A stretch of DNA of 64,000 nt from Candidatus Methanoplasma cognatum (GCA_009777615.1 WRLM01000002.1:186001-250000); one strand, 5' to 3'; numbered from the stretch's first letter, positions 44,717 to 54,148 are shown. Notes: a model not told the origin generated them from the sequence alone. Translations and numbers: made by a program.

Positions 44717-45586
44717 TCACAACCCAACGCTCTTCAGCGCATCGTCGACGGACGCGCGGCTCTTATCGGTAATTTCGGTCAGCGGAAGTCTCAGCGCTCC
44801 GGACCCGTACCCCATCTTGGACATGACATATTTTATAGGAATGGGGTTGGTCTCGACGAACAGCGCATCGAACACCGGAGTAAGTTCGGCGATCATCTTG
44901 TCAGCTGAGGCATTGTTGCCCTCAAGGAGCGCGCGGACCAGCTCTCCCATCTTTCCGGGAAGGCAGTTCGACGTCACGGAGATCACCCCGTCGCCGCCGC
45001 TGCGTATGAGCGCGGGGGTGAATGCATCGTCCCCGCTTAGGACCTCGAATCCCTTTGGCTTATTCTTTATTATCTCTCTGACCTGGTCGATGTTGCCGCT
45101 TGCTTCTTTCACCGCGCATATCCCATCGATCCCCGCCATCCTGATCATTGTTTCTGCGGTGATGTTCGAGGCCGTCCTCCCAGGGATGTTATAGACGACG
45201 ATCGGGATATCCACGGATTCGGCTATCGCCTTGAAATGCTGATATATGCCTTCCTGAGTGGGCTTGACGTAATAGGGGGAGATCGAGAGCAGGCCGTCGA
45301 CCCCGAGGTCCTCGGAACGCTTGCTCAGCATCACGGCCTCCGCCGTCGAATTGCTGCCGGCGCCCGCCACCACCTTCGCTCTCTTCACGTGGTCCACCAC
45401 CACTTCCACCACTCGTATATGCTCCTCGTGGGTCAGCATCGCCGACTCTCCTGTGGATCCGCACGGGACTATCGTGCCTATGCCGTTCTCCTCCTGGAAT
45501 TCCACAAGTCTCCTGAGGCCTTCCTCGTCGACCTTGTTGTCTTTGGTGAACGGCGTTATTATTGCGGTGGACGTACCTCTGAACAT
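44717..45586 (-). CDS. dapA: 4-hydroxy-tetrahydrodipicolinate synthase
   Basis: This 289-residue TIM-barrel aldolase joins pyruvate and aspartate semialdehyde. The Schiff-base Lys is in GICAVKEASGNI, the Tyr in VVYNIPGRT, and PCGSTGE binds pyruvate. It starts 1 base after the stop of the Lrp-like gene. Confidence 0.96.
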   Translation of the reverse strand: MFRGTSTAIITPFTKDNKVDEEGLRRLVEFQEENGIGTIVPCGSTGESAMLTHEEHIRVVEVVVDHVKRAKVVAGAGSNSTAEAVMLSKRSEDLGVDGLLSISPYYVKPTQEGIYQHFKAIAESVDIPIVVYNIPGRTASNITAETMIRMAGIDGICAVKEASGNIDQVREIIKNKPKGFEVLSGDDAFTPALIRSGGDGVISVTSNCLPGKMGELVRALLEGNNASADKMIAELTPVFDALFVETNPIPIKYVMSKMGYGSGALRLPLTEITDKSRASVDDALKSVGL

Positions 45587-45587
45587 C

Positions 45588-46010
45588 TCAATTCTCTCCG
45601 AAGTGTTCTTTCAATATGAGCCGGGTACGGGTACTGAGTATATTTTCATATCTTCTTACTTTCTCGATGATCTCGTTGAGGTTCTGGGACGTATCGACGT
45701 CCACCAAGGCGATTATGTCCTGGTCGCCGGTGACCTCGAACACTTCGGTCACTCCCTCGTAGCTCGCCAGTTCCTTAGCTATCTCTTCGGTGTCAGTGTT
45801 AACGTCTATCCTTATCTCCACCAAGGCCTTGACATTCTTGGAGCTGGTCTTGATGGTGAAACCTCTGATCACTCCCTCTTCGGTCATCTTATGCACTCTG
45901 GTCCTTACCGTCCCCTCGGACACACCCAGCTGATTCGCCACCTCCACGAAGGGGCGGCGGGAATCTTTCTTCAGGATCTCCAATATCCGTTTGTCAAGGT
46001 TGTCTATCAT
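45588..46010 (-). CDS. Lrp/AsnC family regulator of the lysine operon
   Basis: The 140-residue protein has an N-terminal winged helix (IDNLDKRILEILKKDSRRPF, then VSEGTVRTRVHKM) and a C-terminal RAM ligand domain (GDQDIIALVDV). As first gene of the lysine operon it probably senses an amino acid, lysine being the obvious guess, as LysM does in Sulfolobus. ATG 46010 follows GGTGA by 4 bases. A TATA box (TTTATATTATAG read on the minus strand) lies at about 46063-46074. Confidence 0.88.
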   Translation of the reverse strand: MIDNLDKRILEILKKDSRRPFVEVANQLGVSEGTVRTRVHKMTEEGVIRGFTIKTSSKNVKALVEIRIDVNTDTEEIAKELASYEGVTEVFEVTGDQDIIALVDVDTSQNLNEIIEKVRRYENILSTRTRLILKEHFGEN

Positions 46011-46128
46011 CGAATCACCACAATTGCTTGATTTCGTAAACCATTTGCGCATAAGCCTAACTATAATATAAAAATTGCCATGTAGACGTCAAAGAATCAA
46101 CGAAAAACATCGTTGGCGGCGGGCGGGA

Positions 46129-47739
46129 TCAATCGTCTTTCCGAAGGTCTTCTCTGCTGACGGGGTCGAGGTGGACGTCTATCTGCGGGAACGGCACGCT
46201 TATCCCGTTCTTCTTGAAGGACTTGAATATCGCCTCTCTCAGCTCCCCGCAGATCTTCCCGCTGTCGTTGAAGTCGTAGACGTAGCAGGCGAGTCTGAGC
46301 TCTATGCCAGAGTCGAGGAATGCCGACACCCTCACTGAAGGAGGGCTCACGGACCCGTTTGTTATGACATTCGGGTGTTCCTCCGCGGCGACCTTCGTGA
46401 TCTCTTTCGCAAGATCGATATCGTTCTCGTACGCGATGTTCATGAACACGGTGACCTTATAGATCAGGCCGTCCCCGGTCAGGTTCACTATTGCCGAAGA
46501 AGATACCATGTTGTTGGGCATTATCACCGTCTCCTCATTGTCCCAGTTCTCGAAGACTGTGCTCATTATGTTCACCGCCGACACCTTATAGATCATGCTG
46601 CTGCTGCCGATCTTCACAAGGTCCCCGGATTTGAAGGGGCGGGTAAGCAGCAGGACCATGCCGCTGAAGAACTGGTTCAGTATGTTCTGCGCCCCCAGCG
46701 TTATACCCAGGCTGACTATTCCCGCGCCCGTTATTATGGCGGTTAGGTTGAATCCCCAGACGGACAGCATCAAAGCCACGGCCATCACCGAGATCACCAG
46801 TTTCCCCAGCAGGCGCAGAAGCGGCTCGATATCGACGTCCCGCTGGCCGATGCGCTTGTTCTTCGACATCTTGGATATCGCGTGCTGGATGAATATGAGG
46901 TAGACCATCCAGGCGATCATCGCTCCCAGCACTATGTAGAATATCTCGAACCAGCTCTCGGCCACCCCCACTATCTCTTCGGATGCGCCGTACACGCGGA
47001 GGCTGTTATCGAATGCATACAGCAAAAGCACGGGAGGGGCGAATGTCCTGACGGTTTTCCTCAGTTTTTTGCTCTCTTCTTCATAGTTGTGAGTGAAGAT
47101 GCGGAGGATAAGAGGCACCAGTATGACCACGGCAAGGGCGCCGATGATCAGCCAGAGTATGAAAGTGATCACAGCGGACGCAAGGGGGCCGTCGAAAGGT
47201 TCCGGGAGAGGATTGTCGAACACCCCCAGTATCTTGTTGTAAGCGTCTCCTGACGACAGAGGCGACAGCACGACAATTTTCACCCACACCGGACCTGTCG
47301 GAACGGGTTCGGGATCCTCATACATGGACGTCACTGTCAGGATGATGCCGACATTATATGTGCCGGCAGCAGCGTACCTTCCGACATCGACCGAGACCTT
47401 GATGGATTGGTACGTATCTCCTTTGAGAGTGAAATTTCTGTCCGCTTCGTCCACGTAGACCGATATGCCCGGCGCGGAATCGAAGCTCACCGATATCATC
47501 CTGGAATGGGACGTATCGGGCCCTGAAGGGACTACGTAATTGACGACCTCAATCCAGAAACTTTCGGAAGAACCAGCGTTGATCTCAAGATCGTCGTGTC
47601 CGTACAATACCAGTCCCACTTCTCCCGGGAGGGCGTCGGGGCCGGTGACCGCCGAGACGGGGGCCGCCGCGGGCAGGATCAACAGCATTGATGCTGCAGC
47701 GACAACCAACAGCAAGGCTGGGACTTTCGCCGGTCTCAT
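46129..47739 (-). CDS. MscS-type mechanosensitive channel with extracellular domain
   Basis: The 536-residue protein begins with a signal peptide (about 1-30), followed by a beta-sandwich ectodomain (about 40-160, VGLVLYGHDDLEINAG ...) seen in archaeal surface proteins. Four to five membrane helices follow and the MscS pore helix reads GAGIVSLGITLGAQNILNQFF. The C-terminal beta and alpha-beta domains are normal. It should release solutes on osmotic down-shock; the added ectodomain may sense the cell envelope. Confidence 0.9.
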   Translation of the reverse strand: MRPAKVPALLLVVAAASMLLILPAAAPVSAVTGPDALPGEVGLVLYGHDDLEINAGSSESFWIEVVNYVVPSGPDTSHSRMISVSFDSAPGISVYVDEADRNFTLKGDTYQSIKVSVDVGRYAAAGTYNVGIILTVTSMYEDPEPVPTGPVWVKIVVLSPLSSGDAYNKILGVFDNPLPEPFDGPLASAVITFILWLIIGALAVVILVPLILRIFTHNYEEESKKLRKTVRTFAPPVLLLYAFDNSLRVYGASEEIVGVAESWFEIFYIVLGAMIAWMVYLIFIQHAISKMSKNKRIGQRDVDIEPLLRLLGKLVISVMAVALMLSVWGFNLTAIITGAGIVSLGITLGAQNILNQFFSGMVLLLTRPFKSGDLVKIGSSSMIYKVSAVNIMSTVFENWDNEETVIMPNNMVSSSAIVNLTGDGLIYKVTVFMNIAYENDIDLAKEITKVAAEEHPNVITNGSVSPPSVRVSAFLDSGIELRLACYVYDFNDSGKICGELREAIFKSFKKNGISVPFPQIDVHLDPVSREDLRKDD

Positions 47740-47796
47740 GAGGACCAGGACCCTATAATAGAATAAAATAATATCTGTTGATGCGTTAGATGGTCC

Positions 47797-48660
47797 GTGG
47801 AGACGGAAGAGATACTCGGGCTTTCTGCGTTCGTCATAACGATGGCGGTGCTGGCATCGGCAAGCATAAGCGATTGGAAGGAAAGAGAGGTCTCAGACAG
47901 GCACTGGATGGTGCTGGGCATCGCCGGATTGATCTTTGCTGTTTCCTACTCGATCTACCTGACCGGGTTCAGGTGGGAGTACGTTTGTCTTGCCGCAGGA
48001 ACGGCAATGATCATTCTGGACATCCTCTGGGACAGAGAGTTCAATCCGCTCGCGTTCTATGCCGTTATGGCTTTGCTTTTCGTCGTGCCTCTTTATCCGA
48101 ATATGTCCGAGCATATCATGATCGCGTGGGCCTCGATACCCCTGTGCTACCTTATCTATGTGGGGATGTACATTCTCGGAATAGTGCGGGGCGGGGCGGA
48201 CGTGAAGTGTCTGGTCACGCTTTCGGTCATGTTCCCTCTGTACCCAAGCTTCCTCGGGCTGCCGCTGGTGGACATACCCGGCAATATTGCCAGTCAGATA
48301 TTCGTTCTTTCAATATCTGTCCTGTTCCTGGCCGCGGTGATGACCGTTCCAGTTATAATGTACTTCATAGCGAGGAATGCAAAAGCAGGCGGTCCGAGCA
48401 AAAGGATGTTCTCAGGATACAGGATGGAGATATCGAAAGCGGAGAGTTCCGATGTCTGGCCCATCGAGGACATAATAGACGGCGAGCCGGTATCCATAAA
48501 GATACCTAAGGACGAGGACATACCAGGCATATACGCAAGGCTCAGGGAAGCCGGACGCGAGGAGGTCTGGGTGACCCCCATGATACCTTTTGTGATAATG
48601 ATCGCCGCCGCAACGGCGGCGATAGTTCTGATAGGCAATCCGCTGTTCCTCATATTTTGA
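47797..48660 (+). CDS. A24 family prepilin/prearchaellin peptidase
   Basis: The 287-residue polytopic aspartic protease cleaves class III signal peptides of type IV pilin-like proteins. The two catalytic Asp are visible in SISDWKEREV (D26 region) and GGADVKCLV. A cytosolic domain near 195-250 and a last membrane helix follow. The start is GTG 47797. The secreted pair at 8158 and 9225 are plausible substrates. Its 3' end overlaps that of the convergent radical SAM gene by 11 bases. Confidence 0.85.
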   Translation: METEEILGLSAFVITMAVLASASISDWKEREVSDRHWMVLGIAGLIFAVSYSIYLTGFRWEYVCLAAGTAMIILDILWDREFNPLAFYAVMALLFVVPLYPNMSEHIMIAWASIPLCYLIYVGMYILGIVRGGADVKCLVTLSVMFPLYPSFLGLPLVDIPGNIASQIFVLSISVLFLAAVMTVPVIMYFIARNAKAGGPSKRMFSGYRMEISKAESSDVWPIEDIIDGEPVSIKIPKDEDIPGIYARLREAGREEVWVTPMIPFVIMIAAATAAIVLIGNPLFLIF

Positions 48661-49642
48661 TGTGCATCCTGTGTCTGCACTGGGCGCAGCGGTCGCCGTT
48701 CAGCGCCACAAGGTCGACGAGATACCCCGTGCGGCGGATCACCAGCGCCCCGCAGTTGGGGCAGTACGTGTCCGAGGCGTCGTCGGACAGCACGTTCCCC
48801 ACATAGACATACTCGAGCCCGCACTCCATCGCGATCGCTCTGCACATATGCAGCGTCTCCAGGGGAGTGATGGGGACGTCCAGCATCTTGTTGTCGGGAT
48901 GGAATCTTGAGAAATGTACGGGGGTCTCCGGGGACAGCTTGTCGCGTACCCACGAGGAGAACTGCTCTATCTCTCGTGCAGAGTCATTGTATCCAGGTAT
49001 GACCAGGTATGTGAGCTCCAGGTGCACCCCCTCATGGCTCACTATCTCGGAGGACCTCATGACGTCATCCAGATGCGCGCCGCAGACCTTGGTATAGAAT
49101 TCGTCGGTGAAACCTTTGATATCTATGTTCATCGCGTCGGTCACTCCGCACAGCTCTTTCAGGGGATCCTCGCAGATCAGGCCGTTGCTCACCAGCACAC
49201 ATCTCAGATCGGGCGCTTCCTCCACTATATCCATGATATACTCGAACCAGATCACCGGCTCGTTGTAAGTGAATGCGATCGCGTCGAACCTCTCTTTCCT
49301 GCAGAAGGCGACGATCTCCTCCGGAGACTCGTAGGTGGTGCGCTTCCTGCCGGAAGGGGACATGGATATCGCATAGTTCTGGCAGTGTCTGCAGGACATG
49401 TTGCATCCGATCCCTCCGATGGAGAATATCTTGGTCTTTGGGTAATAATGGTAGAACGGCTTCTTTTCGATGGGGTCTACGCTGAAGGACGAGACCTTAC
49501 CGTAATTGTTGGCGATCAGTTTATCCTCCTCGCCTTTTCTGGACAAGCATACTCCGAATCCCTCCGTCGGTATCCTGCACCTGTGCGGGCACAGGTCGCA
49601 GATGTACCTTTCACCGTCCCGGTGGTAATGTCTAGCTTCAAT
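48650..49642 (-). CDS. AmmeMemoRadiSam radical SAM enzyme, probable ATT start
   Basis: The radical SAM cluster motif is CNMSCRHCQNY, and FTYNEPVIWFEY, NIDIKGF and the C-terminal CPNCGA/CAQC zinc site match the AmmeMemoRadiSam system enzyme (often named AmrS). The conserved N-terminal Cys cluster (ICDLCPHRCRI ... GVCLSRKG) is encoded upstream of the first ordinary start, TTG 49546. The frame remains open to ATT 49642, where homologues begin (M-E-A-R-x-Y), giving 330 residues. No clear Shine-Dalgarno is seen; the ThiL stop is 7 bases upstream. AMMECR1 and Memo genes are not in this window. Confidence 0.82.
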   Translation of the reverse strand: MEARHYHRDGERYICDLCPHRCRIPTEGFGVCLSRKGEEDKLIANNYGKVSSFSVDPIEKKPFYHYYPKTKIFSIGGIGCNMSCRHCQNYAISMSPSGRKRTTYESPEEIVAFCRKERFDAIAFTYNEPVIWFEYIMDIVEEAPDLRCVLVSNGLICEDPLKELCGVTDAMNIDIKGFTDEFYTKVCGAHLDDVMRSSEIVSHEGVHLELTYLVIPGYNDSAREIEQFSSWVRDKLSPETPVHFSRFHPDNKMLDVPITPLETLHMCRAIAMECGLEYVYVGNVLSDDASDTYCPNCGALVIRRTGYLVDLVALNGDRCAQCRHRMHIKI

Positions 49643-49649
49643 GTTCGGA

Positions 49650-50591
49650 TTAATGCCTGCCGTTTCCCATCGCCTCTCTTCTGTCCCCGTAGTTTATGTA
49701 GGGCGCATCGTCGTTCGTAACTATACCGATTACGGAAAAATCCACGTCCTGAGAGTACAGTGCTTCCATTTCCTTCTTGTCGAATGTGAAAAGCAGTTCG
49801 TAATCTCCGCCCCAATAAAGCATCATCTCTTCTTTGGTGACGCCGGTCTCGGATGATACGAGGTCCACGCCGTCCCCTTCCGGCAGGAAGGCCATGTGGA
49901 TCTCCATCCCGACACGGCTGGCTCTGCAGACGCTCTTCGCCCCCTCCGCAAGCCCGTCCGACAGATCGATGCAGGAGGTCACCGCACCGGATGACGACAG
50001 GGCAATTCCGTCCCCGACGCGGGGTATGGGCGTCATGAGGGAGGAAGAGGACACATAGCCGTCTAGGTCATTCTCCCCCGCGAAGAATCCGGCCGCCGCC
50101 GACCCCAGCGAACCGGTGACCGCCACCACGTCCCCGGGCATCGCGCCTGATCTGAGCATGGGAGTCCTCCCGTTCATAGAACCGATCGCTGTGCACGACA
50201 CGGCTCCGCACCCGAACTTGGTGTCCCCGCCATATATGTGGGCTCCGAAAGATCCGGCGCATTTGTCCATTCCGGCCATGATATCGTACAGAGAATCGGC
50301 ATCGAGCTCCGGCGGCATAGTGAGGGCGGCAAGCAGACCGACGGGCTCCGCGCCCATGGCGGCCAGATCGCTTATGTTGACCGCCGCGGCCATCCACCCG
50401 AACTCCTCGTAGGTCATTCCTTTAGGAAAATGTCTCTCGAACGTTACGCTGTCCGTGCAGGCGACCGTGTCCCCGCCGGACGAGGGGATGAGAGCGGAGT
50501 CGTCCCCAGGGCCCAGGCCCGGCGACCGCCGGATTATGCTCTGAATGACCCGGATAAGCTCTCTTTCTCCCAATTCTTTCAAAGAAACCAT
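49650..50591 (-). CDS. thiL: Thiamine-monophosphate kinase
   Basis: This 313-residue enzyme phosphorylates thiamine monophosphate to the diphosphate. GPGDDSALI, FERHFPKGMTYEEFGWMAAAVNISDLAAMGA in outline, GGDTKFG and DLSDGL are family motifs. ATG 50591 is chosen because homologues start with the L-x-E-L-G-E-R helix. Confidence 0.92.
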   Translation of the reverse strand: MVSLKELGERELIRVIQSIIRRSPGLGPGDDSALIPSSGGDTVACTDSVTFERHFPKGMTYEEFGWMAAAVNISDLAAMGAEPVGLLAALTMPPELDADSLYDIMAGMDKCAGSFGAHIYGGDTKFGCGAVSCTAIGSMNGRTPMLRSGAMPGDVVAVTGSLGSAAAGFFAGENDLDGYVSSSSLMTPIPRVGDGIALSSSGAVTSCIDLSDGLAEGAKSVCRASRVGMEIHMAFLPEGDGVDLVSSETGVTKEEMMLYWGGDYELLFTFDKKEMEALYSQDVDFSVIGIVTNDDAPYINYGDRREAMGNGRH

Positions 50592-50700
50592 TGCAAATAG
50601 TATAACTGCGGCCGCTAAATAAGTTATCCGATGGCGGCTCGGCCCCTGCCGCGAATAAATAATTAATATTAGTGGCAACAATCCACTGGGACGGTCTCAA

Positions 50701-51942
50701 ATGAAAATCGATATCAAATACGGCAAGGACGGGGTCCAGAGGACGGAGGTTCCGGATAAGAACTACGTAGGAACATTCTATCCCATGGATGTCGAATGCG
50801 GGGATCCGGACGAAGTGATAAACGGATCCATAGACAACCCCATCGGGTACGGGTCGCTGTCCAAATTCCTGGAAGGCGGGAAGGATATAGTCTTCATAGT
50901 CAACGACGGAACAAGGCCGACGCCCACCGCGAAAGTGCTTGACGCGCTATCGAAAAGGATGGACCTGCGCGAAGCCAGATATCTGATCGCCACGGGAACC
51001 CACAGAGATATGACCCAGGAGGAATACGATTTCGTATTCGGTAAACATTACGCATATCTCAAGGACAGGATAATTTCCCACGACGCCAAGAAATCCGAAT
51101 GCGTCAATCTCGGCAAGTCCAAGAACGGCACCCCGATGGAGGTCAACAAGATCGCCGTGGAGGCCGACAGACTCGTGATAATCACAAGCGTCGAACCTCA
51201 CTACTTCGCCGGGTACACCGGAGGAAGAAAATCGTTCCTCCCTGGAGTAGCGTCATACCTGACAATAGAGACCAATCACAAACTGGCGATGAGAGAGGAG
51301 GCGCAGTCCCTGGTCCTTGAAGGCAACCCGGTGCACGAGGACATGATGGATGCCCTGGAAGTGGTCAAGGGCAAAGAGATATTTTCGATACAGATGGTCC
51401 TCGACCGTCATCAGCACATATACAAGGTCGCGTCCGGAAGCCTGAACCCGGCATTCGATCAGGCGGTGGAATGGGCCAACCAGGTGTTCTCCGTTCCAAT
51501 ACCCGAGAAGGCGGACATCGTGATATCGGTCGCCCCCTACCCCATGGACGTGGACCTTTACCAGTCGCAGAAAGCTCTGGACAACGGAAAATGGGCGCTT
51601 AAGGAGGGGGGAAGGATAATAATGGTCTCCAAGTGCAGGGAGGGCGTGGGGCACGCGACGTTCCTTACGCAGCTCTCCTCTTCGAAGGACCCTAAGCAGG
51701 TGCTTGAGAACCTGAGCAAAGAATACAAACTCGGATACCACAAAGCGGCCAAGATGGCCGAGATAGCGGTCTGGGCCGACATATGGGCGGTGACAGACCT
51801 GGACCCGGAGATGATAAAGGCGGCAAACATCACGCCGTTCCCGACGGTGGACGCCGCTGTGAAGGAAGCGCTCAGACAGAAGCCTGACGCGAAGGTCATA
51901 GTACTGATGGACGGAAGCGTAACAATACCCAGAGTTGAATAA
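50701..51942 (+). CDS. LarA-family (lactate racemase-like) protein
   Basis: The 413-residue protein carries the LarA signatures: DGTRPTP near 68, ATGTHRDMT near 97 and the pincer-cofactor binding EPHYFAGYTGGRKSFLPG near 165. LarA-type enzymes use a nickel-pincer nucleotide to racemise alpha-hydroxy acids. Its operon partner is an Fe-S oxidoreductase, so alpha-hydroxyacid metabolism is plausible. No larB, larC or larE is visible here. TTAATATTA near 50660 is the TATA box. Confidence 0.88.
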   Translation: MKIDIKYGKDGVQRTEVPDKNYVGTFYPMDVECGDPDEVINGSIDNPIGYGSLSKFLEGGKDIVFIVNDGTRPTPTAKVLDALSKRMDLREARYLIATGTHRDMTQEEYDFVFGKHYAYLKDRIISHDAKKSECVNLGKSKNGTPMEVNKIAVEADRLVIITSVEPHYFAGYTGGRKSFLPGVASYLTIETNHKLAMREEAQSLVLEGNPVHEDMMDALEVVKGKEIFSIQMVLDRHQHIYKVASGSLNPAFDQAVEWANQVFSVPIPEKADIVISVAPYPMDVDLYQSQKALDNGKWALKEGGRIIMVSKCREGVGHATFLTQLSSSKDPKQVLENLSKEYKLGYHKAAKMAEIAVWADIWAVTDLDPEMIKAANITPFPTVDAAVKEALRQKPDAKVIVLMDGSVTIPRVE

Positions 51943-51943
51943 G

Positions 51944-53041
51944 ATGAGCGGTTTCGAGACAGATAAGATAAAGAAAGTGAAAGAGGCGCTGAACACCTGC
52001 ACCATGTGCGGGTTCTGCAAGAGCGTATGCCCGTCGTTCAAATCGATCGGGTGGGATTCGGCTGTGTCAAGGGGGAGGATAATCCAGACCTACGGGCTGC
52101 TCACCGGACAGCTGGAGGCGGATGACTCCGTTGTGGAGAACATGTACACCTGCACCACATGCGCAGATTGTTCCAGACGCTGCCCGTCGACTGTGGACAT
52201 TGTTGAGATAATAGAGCTGTGCCGCGCCGACCTTGTGAAGAACGGATACATACTTCCCAAGCACAAAGCGATCGTGGACAGCATTCTGAAGTACAACAAT
52301 CCATACTCGGAAGAGAAGTCTGTGGCCGAGACCCTCGGGATGAAGCCGCGCAAAGCTAAGATCGGCTACTTCGCGGGATGTACAGCCACGTACAGAGAGA
52401 AGAAGATAGCCGCGGCGTCGCTCTCAATACTGAAGAAACTGGGCGAGGACTTCACCACGATCGACGAAGTGTGTTGCGGCTCGGTCCTTCAGAGGATCGG
52501 CGCGGATGAAGAGAAGAGCATAGAGCTGATGAAGAAGAACGTGGAAGCGATAAAAGCGCTCGGCATCGAGACACTGATCCTCTCTTGCTCGGGCTGTTAC
52601 AGGATGTTCAAGACGGAGTACCCCAAATTCGTGGATGTTCCTTTCGAGGTGCTGCACATGTCTGAGTACCTGGCGAAGCAGGACCTTAAGCTGAAACCCC
52701 TCGGCAACGTCAAGCTGACATATCACGACCCGTGCCACCTCGGAAGGCACTGCAAGGTCTATGGTCCCCCGAGAGAGGTGCTGAAGAAGTTCCCCGACCT
52801 GAATTTCAAGGAGATGAAGTTCAACAAGGCCTCAAGCCACTGCTGCGGCGGAGGCGGAGGAGTAAGGTCAGCCTACCCGGAGGAAGCGAAGGATATTGCC
52901 TCTACAAGACTGGACGAAGCGAATTTCGCCGACATAATAGTCACGGCATGTCCGTTCTGCGTTGCGAATCTGGTCTCGGCGGTCGGCGACCGCAAGGTGA
53001 AGATCATGGACCTGACGGAACTGGTCGACGCATACCTCTGA
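51944..53041 (+). CDS. Fe-S oxidoreductase with two CCG domains (HdrD/GlcF-like)
   Basis: The 365-residue protein has two [4Fe-4S] ferredoxin motifs (CTMCGFCKSVCP and CTTCADCSRRCP) and two CCG domains (GCT ... EVCCGS ... LSCSGC, then DPCHLGRHC ... SHCCGGGGG ... ACPFC). This is the layout of HdrD, GlcF and LldE-type electron carriers. Coupling to LarA (1-base gap) suggests oxidation of a hydroxy acid feeding a heterodisulfide or membrane carrier, with the flavin subunit elsewhere. It lacks membrane helices. Confidence 0.88.
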   Translation: MSGFETDKIKKVKEALNTCTMCGFCKSVCPSFKSIGWDSAVSRGRIIQTYGLLTGQLEADDSVVENMYTCTTCADCSRRCPSTVDIVEIIELCRADLVKNGYILPKHKAIVDSILKYNNPYSEEKSVAETLGMKPRKAKIGYFAGCTATYREKKIAAASLSILKKLGEDFTTIDEVCCGSVLQRIGADEEKSIELMKKNVEAIKALGIETLILSCSGCYRMFKTEYPKFVDVPFEVLHMSEYLAKQDLKLKPLGNVKLTYHDPCHLGRHCKVYGPPREVLKKFPDLNFKEMKFNKASSHCCGGGGGVRSAYPEEAKDIASTRLDEANFADIIVTACPFCVANLVSAVGDRKVKIMDLTELVDAYL

Positions 53042-53043
53042 CG

Positions 53044-53832
53044 ATGCATCCCTCCGATCTTTGGAAAAGGCCGACTGGCCGGCCGCTGATAATGGGGATA
53101 CTGAACGTCACCCCCGATTCCTTCTCGGACGGGGGCGCGTACCTATCAAAGGAAAGCGCGCTGGAACGCGCTTACCATCTCATAGACGAAGGCGCCGATA
53201 TGCTGGATGTGGGCGGGGAATCCTCAAGGCCCGGCTCCGATACCGTTACCGAGGAAGAAGAGATCCGGAGGGTCATCGGAGTGATAAGAGATCTGGTTCC
53301 TACTGTTGATATCCCCATCTCGATAGACACTGCTAAGCCGCATGTCGCGGAAGAGGCAGTATCGGCGGGCGCATCCCTCATCAACGATATCTGGGGATTG
53401 AGGGATGAGACCATGGCCGATATCGCGATATCCAATGATATCCCGGCGGTGATCATGCACATGCACGGGACGCCGAAAACTCTCGGAACGGATACGATGG
53501 AAGGAGACGCCCTCAGTGAGATCAAAAGATTCCTCAGCAAGAGGGCGGAGCACGTCATAAGCAAAGGGATGAAGGAAAGGAACATCATACTTGATCCGGG
53601 CGTAGGTTTCGGAAAGACCCATGAACAGAGCATGATGATCGTAGAGAACAGCGGATGGTTCAGCAGCGCATACCCCGTTCTCATAGGGCCGTCCAGAAAA
53701 AGATTCCTTTCTCACTATTACCCAGATATGGAAACGGATGAGGCTACGGCGTCGGCATCCGTAACGGCCGCTGACAACGGCGCAAGGATACTGAGGGTGC
53801 ACAATGTCGGTAAGGTAAGGTCCCGCTTATGA
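53044..53832 (+). CDS. folP: Dihydropteroate synthase
   Basis: This 262-residue TIM barrel joins a pterin diphosphate to p-aminobenzoate. MGILNVTPDSFSDGG is the pterin-binding first loop, VGGESSRPGS is next, and SRKRFL and LRVHN come near the end. ATG 53044 follows the Fe-S gene stop by 2 bases; an open upstream frame merely lies inside that gene. It implies folate-type pterin synthesis in this archaeon. Confidence 0.92.
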   Translation: MHPSDLWKRPTGRPLIMGILNVTPDSFSDGGAYLSKESALERAYHLIDEGADMLDVGGESSRPGSDTVTEEEEIRRVIGVIRDLVPTVDIPISIDTAKPHVAEEAVSAGASLINDIWGLRDETMADIAISNDIPAVIMHMHGTPKTLGTDTMEGDALSEIKRFLSKRAEHVISKGMKERNIILDPGVGFGKTHEQSMMIVENSGWFSSAYPVLIGPSRKRFLSHYYPDMETDEATASASVTAADNGARILRVHNVGKVRSRL

Positions 53833-54033
53833 CGCCTGCATAAAGATACCGACCGCCAGTATCGCCGCCACGCTCACCACGGTCAAGACCGCGAAAAGCA
53901 TGTTATCCTTCTTTTCCTTTTTGATCCTGGCCTGTTCCTTCCAATAGCAGTCCTCCGAACAGTACGCCTGGTCGAAAGGTACGGGATCCCCGCATGTTTT
54001 GCAGTGGTCGTGTTCGGGCAGCTTCACGGTCAT
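53827..54033 (-). CDS. DUF2116-type zinc-ribbon membrane protein
   Basis: The 68-residue protein has an N-terminal treble-clef zinc ribbon (HCKTCGDPV ... AYCSEDC) followed by a basic linker (RIKKEKK) and one C-terminal membrane helix. Its function is unknown; small archaeal relatives are widespread. It converges on folP and is divergent from the ubiquitin-like locus. A treble clef so close to E1/E2 genes is noteworthy, but the Cys spacing is not that of a RING. Confidence 0.8.
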   Translation of the reverse strand: MTVKLPEHDHCKTCGDPVPFDQAYCSEDCYWKEQARIKKEKKDNMLFAVLTVVSVAAILAVGIFMQAS

Positions 54034-54148
54034 GACGGTTCATCGCGGTCATGGTTTAAATCTCTCGCCTCATCCTGCCGCGCTTTAGCCGTATCATACG
54101 ACAGATGACAGAATTAACACGGTCAGCCGAGCACGGCCCCCGCGTCAT

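Noticed and set aside
52732-53043. N-terminal extension of dihydropteroate synthase
   Set aside because: The extension is out of frame within the Fe-S oxidoreductase gene; the family start matches ATG 53044.
53827-54033. DUF2116 protein as the missing RING E3 of the ubiquitin-like operon
   Set aside because: It has a single treble-clef Cys set and a membrane helix, is on the opposite strand, and lacks the eight-ligand RING pattern.
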